From the NCBI GenBank assembly GCA_945643635.1, contig CALZFC010000041.1, positions 4,015,001 through 4,079,000 on the forward strand: a DNA stretch of 64,000 nucleotides, read 5' to 3'. Every line of letters begins with the position of its first letter. Within the stretch, counting starts at the first letter, position 1. The notes below the pieces were generated by a model. It was not told the origin of the DNA, ran no database searches, and was given only the letters and a program-made list of their open reading frames with translations. Position numbers and translations under genes: made by a program. This stretch comes from Allodiplogaster sudhausi. Taxonomy: Eukaryota > Nematoda > Chromadorea > Rhabditida > Diplogasteridae. This document shows positions 59,645 to 64,000 of this stretch, piece after piece.

Positions 59645-60385
59645 ATTCCCTTTGTAGTTTTATATGCGAGACATCCTTCTCTTTCTCCGGCAGTCTGTAG
59701 ATGACCGTGTTGATGGACATCGGTTCGAGGGTCACTGGGATGCTTGAGTCGCCGTCGCTTAATATTACAATTTGAACTTTATTAAATCTCATATTTAGAC
59801 ACTTAAAATGCGCTTACACTAGCGTAATCGACACCGCAGTCGCAGCGTTGTAATTGAGAAGAACGACAGCGATTGTTCCGTTAGGGTTCTGAAAGGCTAC
59901 CGTACCCACGCCGTTTATTTTCGATTCAGGAGCTGCTGCGATTCGAATAGCATCACGCTCCAGGAAGCGGCTGTAAGTTAGCAAACTAAATACTTTTCAT
60001 GAGCATTGTTTATATTCCCTCTTATATAATTTCCTGCTAAACATTATCATTTGGGAAAACCTGAATTGCCCGAGTGCGTAGAACATTGGCTGTTTGTAGA
60101 ATGTCTGCTTCTCTTCGTCCACAATCACCGTGCTGTCAGCAAAGTTCGACACCCAATTTGGTCCTTAAGACTCAAAGTAAAAATACTGATAATCAAAGAT
60201 TCAAGCTTTTCATTGTTAATCTTTCCAATCAATACCTCCTTTTGGATCCAGCGCAATGTTCCAGTCAACCCAGCCATTCACCCAGTGATTCAGATCCTGC
60301 AGTAGTATGTTTCTTCTGCTGGTTAAACGATATATATACATCCATGCGGGCGCCGACCACGGACTCGCAAAAACTTCTTCAAAGG
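59645..60385 (-). pseudogene. inverted 3' end of a GH30 gene
   Basis: On the minus strand, reading down from 60385: part of an exon [17 protein letters not shown] (about 60373-60342), then after an abrupt jump [20 protein letters not shown] (60296-60236), [16 protein letters not shown] through FYALGQFS (about 60165-60062), RFLERDAIRI through [15 protein letters not shown] (about 59972-59818) and [19 protein letters not shown] (about 59764-59690). These are the exons missing from copy 3, in reverse. The exon jump shows that an internal piece (acid/base to nucleophile exons) is absent from the inverted segment. Confidence 0.85.
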
Positions 60386-60639
60386 CTGGTTGCTCGGCCG
60401 CTTCGCGGCTTCTCTATGTGACTTTTATTAAGATACCATGGCTTTATTTATTACAACACATTATTCTGTTTGTGTTAACTCGGGAAAGAGTGATAAATAC
60501 ATGTTTGCTATTGAGATCAGATACATACAGATGTATATGCAGTTACATAGCTAGAATCCATAGTAACAGACTGACGTGAGCTCAGGAGAGATATCGGGCC
60601 CGGGGCAGAAGACACCACTGTTGTTCTCTGACTCAATCA

Positions 60640-60812
60640 CGGCGAAACAACGACTGTTGACTTCGAAATTGTGTACGAATTTAATTGCACAATTTTAGCA
60701 ACAATAATTGAAGGGCAGTGCTATTGCTGAGACGCGTATCGCCGCGGCAAGAAGCGAATTCCAATTACGCTCGGTAAGCAGTCCATCGACAACGTGGTTT
60801 TCGTCAAATAAG
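60640..60812 (+). pseudogene. remnant of a copy-1-type GH30 3' end
   Basis: Matches the last two exons of copy 1: a piece like [13 protein letters not shown] (about 60640-60675), and about 60745-60812 like [20 protein letters not shown] (here with ITLGKQSIDNVVF), ending in TAA. The downstream flank also matches that of copy 1. No other exon of that gene is present. Confidence 0.75.
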
Positions 60813-61204
60813 AGGGGTCTTCTATCAATGATTATTTCAAACCATTCTGTACATTATTTCTGACTCTCGCTTTGCCATAGTAGGTTAAACACGATCAGCA
60901 TTTTTAATTCATAGTGCTTGTCATTAACGTAAAATAATCTCAGGAAAACCATTTAGAGCAGTTCTCTTATCGAGCTGGCGCAGGATTCTATATAGTTTGC
61001 CGCCCGGCCTTATCGCTTGCTATTTAATAAGCAGCGTGACAGCACATTTTCACATTAAAGTTAGAAATTCAGACATTCATTACGTGTTTTCTTTTCTTTC
61101 GTGTTGATACAGAAAATAGAAAAATATCAAGCGATGTTAGGGTTCTCTTCGAAAGTTGAAGTTAATTGATACGCGAACTTTTATCGAACCTGCATGACCG
61201 CAGC

Positions 61205-61516
61205 GTAGCAAGAAAGTTTCAGCTCGAAACTTTCTTACAATTCGCATGATAAGGGAGGTAGAGATTGTGAGAGATAGACAGAGCGGCAGAGATATCTATG
61301 TATACATACATATAGGGTGAGATAGAAAGGGAAAGTGAGAAAAAGGGAGATGAACAAGATAGAGCAGAGAGTGCGAGAACATCGAAAATGGCTAATTAAA
61401 CCTCGTGGTTGTCACTGGAAACAGACACTAAAGAGAGTACCGGGAAGCTCAATTCCCAAAACAGAAGGTCGTTTTGTTTCCTGACTGATAAGAACGGTAT
61501 TCCAGCCTTAGCGACA
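61205..61516 (+). promoter_or_regulatory. GH30 copy 4 promoter: dyad and GATA sites
   Basis: Two perfect 11-bp arms, AAGAAAGTTTC and GAAACTTTCTT, are separated by AGCTC (61209-61235), followed by GCATGATAAGGGA (about 61245-61257). ACTGATAAGA lies at 61494-61503, 13 bp before the ATG at 61517. The layout is the same as before copy 3. Confidence 0.6.
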
Positions 61517-64000
61517 ATGCGATGCGGCCTAATCGCTTTAATCTTTGTCAAATTGCAGTTTCTTCTAGCTGAAGGTTACTATGTTAATCCTAAGTATTTG
61601 GTGTTTCAATTTTTCATAAAAATGAAGAATAAATTCTTGGAGAACAAAAGCCTAAAGTAAATTCCAGACTGCCCGAAGGCTTTTCTCGATCCGCTCCAGC
61701 TGAAAGCTTTCGTCTGCGAGTGCTCGAAGGAGCGCTGCGAGAATCCGTTCGATGTAAGTAGTTAATTAATTTTTTTTTACTTTTTAATCTACCGCCTCGT
61801 TCCTTTCTGATCTCTTATGCTAGCTCACATAACCGATGAACCATAAAGATTTCCTCAGGCAGCGAAATTGGTGGCCGACTTTTCGAGAGAAGGCGCTGTC
61901 CTCTATCGGACGAGCGATGGGGGCGATCGGCTTGCTCGTTCTCAGCTGGAAATCCATGCAATCGGTATGCGTACATTTATTGCTTCTCTGAACAAAATAT
62001 TTGTACTTATGTATGTATTTACATCTCTTTAACAGGTGACAACTCAACGACTGGCACAGCGAATCGACTCATCATCGATCGATCCTGGAAGTTCCAGAAG
62101 ATCATCGGCTTTGGTGGCGCCATGACCGATGCGACAGCGCTTAATATCGATCGGCTGAAGGATGAATCGATGCAGCAGCGACTGCTTGAGGCTTACTTCG
62201 CCGGAGACGGTTTTAATCACTTGATATTTTCATTATTGAAGCGATGATTTTTTCGACATTCAGGACTCGGCTACAACATTTTGCGGATTCCAATGGCGTC
62301 GTGTGATTTCTCGACTCACGAGTACTCCTATGCCGAAAAGGTACCTTTTTCTCACAATATCTCTTTCTTTGCCTCTTTCTCTCTCCCTTTCAAAATGATC
62401 AGTAGTCTGAGATAGTAAATTCTTTGCAGGACGGCGACTTTGACTTGGCCTCTTTCAAACTCGCAGAAGAAGATGACTGGAAGCTGCGACATACAAAGAA
62501 GTCAATGGTGATCTCCAAGGCAGCCGGCCGACCATTGAAGGCTTGACTCGTTATGAACATTACTAAAAAAACGATGTTGGTGATAATTTATAGAAATTGA
62601 ATTACATTACTAACGTGATGTTCAGTGCAAACAACAACAAAAATTCCGTGAAAAATCAGATCAATTAATCGATAGTTCGACAACTCAAGGTTTTCGCGAA
62701 TCCTTGGTCAGCGCCGGCGTGGATGAAGACGAACGGGCACATGAAGGGTGGCGGCTCGCTCAAGGAGGGCGAGCGCTTCTGGAAGACTTGGGCCAACTAC
62801 TTTGTTAAGTTAGTTTTTTTTTCTAAAAAAAAATTTAGGCTAAGATAACTATAAATAAAGAAATTATTCACATGAATAAAGAACAGAACCGTACTTAAAT
62901 TATCAGTAAAGCTGAAGCGCTTCGAAACTCGCATTCAGATTTATCGAATTGTATACGGCGGCGGGTGTTCCGATCTGGGCGATCACAACTCAGAACGAGC
63001 CTTCCACGGGCGTTTTCCCGACTCATCCCTTCCAGTCAATGTATCTGCCGCCCGAGGTTATGGCAGTGCACCGCCTCTATAACTGTTCTAAAGATCGTAC
63101 ATCCAGTGTGTACACAGAGAAAATATCGGTTACTGGTAACGGGAATAATTATCCGTACTTGCAAACTCCTTTTTCTCTGCGTATTCTTGACTGGACGTGG
63201 CCTTTTCCATGTTTTGTTTATTCGTTTCAATGAAACGTCAGAGGACGGGTATTAAAGGAGCTGTCCATGGAGATTACAATGTTACTGAATTTTTTGTTAA
63301 TACTATCCGTTGCAACTAGAAACATCATTAGGAAAAGTGAGAATGCGTCCTGAAGGTGCCCTGAGGAGAAAAACCACATTTTCCCCACGCCGTACTGTAG
63401 AATTTAGGGAGTGACGTCATCACCCCTTGCCTATTCTGTCCGCATGCACTCCCTCATTCTACCAGAAAGAAGGTGAAAACTAGGTGCGAAGCGGCAAGCC
63501 ACGCTTGAGATTCGAGGGAAGAGAAGAGAGGCAGAGCGAAAAAGGCTCACAAAGTCAAGTTTGTAGTGATGGATACTGTGCTTGCATACCGTCAAAACTT
63601 TTTACAATATCTTGCGCGAATTCAAACGTTAGTTCTACACAAGCGGCTTTCAAACTCCATGGATAGTTCCTTTAAACTTTAACCGGAAAATGATCATTTT
63701 TATCAAAAAGTCATTAAAACATTCGAGATGAGAAATAAAATAATATTTCAGAAATGCCAACATTTTGTCCGTGACTTGCTGCATCCGGCGTTGTCGTCAT
63801 CAAAAGTGGCACGTGACACCAAAATCATCATCCATGACGACTTTCGTCGGAACCTTCCCGACTGGCCGGATAAGGTTTTCTATTTTGTTGTTTTTTTCTT
63901 TCTTTCAATACATGACCATTTTTTAATAATTAAATTATAAACAATAATAATGCTGAATAATAATAATAATTCCTTCCTTCCATAGATCCTAAGTGATCCG
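61517..64000 (+). CDS. glucocerebrosidase-like GH30 enzyme, copy 4 (cut by window end)
   Basis: ATG 61517 gives a signal peptide ([19 protein letters not shown]). Exons follow with all frames intact: [110 protein letters not shown] (63-kb side of the gene at 62690-62812), [12 protein letters not shown] with the acid/base Glu at 62997-62999, and [17 protein letters not shown] (63752-63873). The next exon begins at 63987 and runs off the window before the nucleophile. The intron after KAAGRPLK starts with GC (62541). The intron at 63058-63751 is about 700 bp, expanded as in copy 3. Confidence 0.88.

Overview
The window looks like nuclear DNA of a nematode. Genes are split by many mostly short introns with TTTCAG/TTGCAG-type acceptors. 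Two genes resemble nematode-type seven-helix chemoreceptors. CT/GA and AT microsatellites and small inverted-repeat elements are common. I do not assign a species. Gene models were spliced by eye from reading frame, phase and GT(GC)/AG sites, so exon borders are inferences; family names rest on recognised motifs, not on database searches.

Layout. 1-12.2 kb is mostly repetitive. A long inverted repeat (arms about 1.9-3.7 kb and 7.4-9.4 kb) encloses a 3.7 kb core with a few GC-rich candidate exons and a diverged 418-bp tandem duplication. A small unrecognised gene lies at 10.5-11.1 kb (-). At 12.2-16.5 kb (-) is an ABCG half-transporter with ABC motifs and membrane domain. 17.0-18.5 kb (+) and 31.1-32.7 kb (+) are two copies of one unrecognised gene, each with lesions. 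20.0-22.2 kb (-) is a probable chemoreceptor with one reading-frame break; 23.5-24.2 kb (-) holds uncertain exons. 24.9-25.3 kb (+) is a possible 47-residue basic protein. 26.0-29.0 kb (+) is a Lys/Glu-rich protein with a Ser/Thr/Pro-rich tail and a MITE in one intron. 33.7-34.0 kb (-) is a GNAT-like gene with a frame break, flanked by direct repeats. 34.6 kb and 35.9-36.4 kb (+) are small secreted peptides (Cys-rich; Gly/Tyr-rich). 37.0-40.6 kb (-) is a casein-kinase-1/TTBK-like kinase. 42.1-45.4 kb (-) is an intact Sra-superfamily-like chemoreceptor. From 48.4 kb to the window end is a tandem array of glucocerebrosidase-like (GH30) genes: copy 1 intact, copy 2 with one break, copy 3 a pseudogene whose tail lies inverted, a remnant of a copy-1-type tail, and copy 4 running off the window.

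The most interesting material is the GH30 array (gene-conversion-like mosaics, inversion, shared GATA-site promoters, recurrent GC-AG introns, a hydrophobic C-terminal tail on one paralog), the long-inverted-repeat element, the cluster of GGTCATGACC-type palindromes in a chemoreceptor intron, and four one-base frame breaks that all fall at CCC runs. Functionally the array points to sphingolipid (glucosylceramide) breakdown, possibly in the gut; the other genes do not form an obvious pathway with it.
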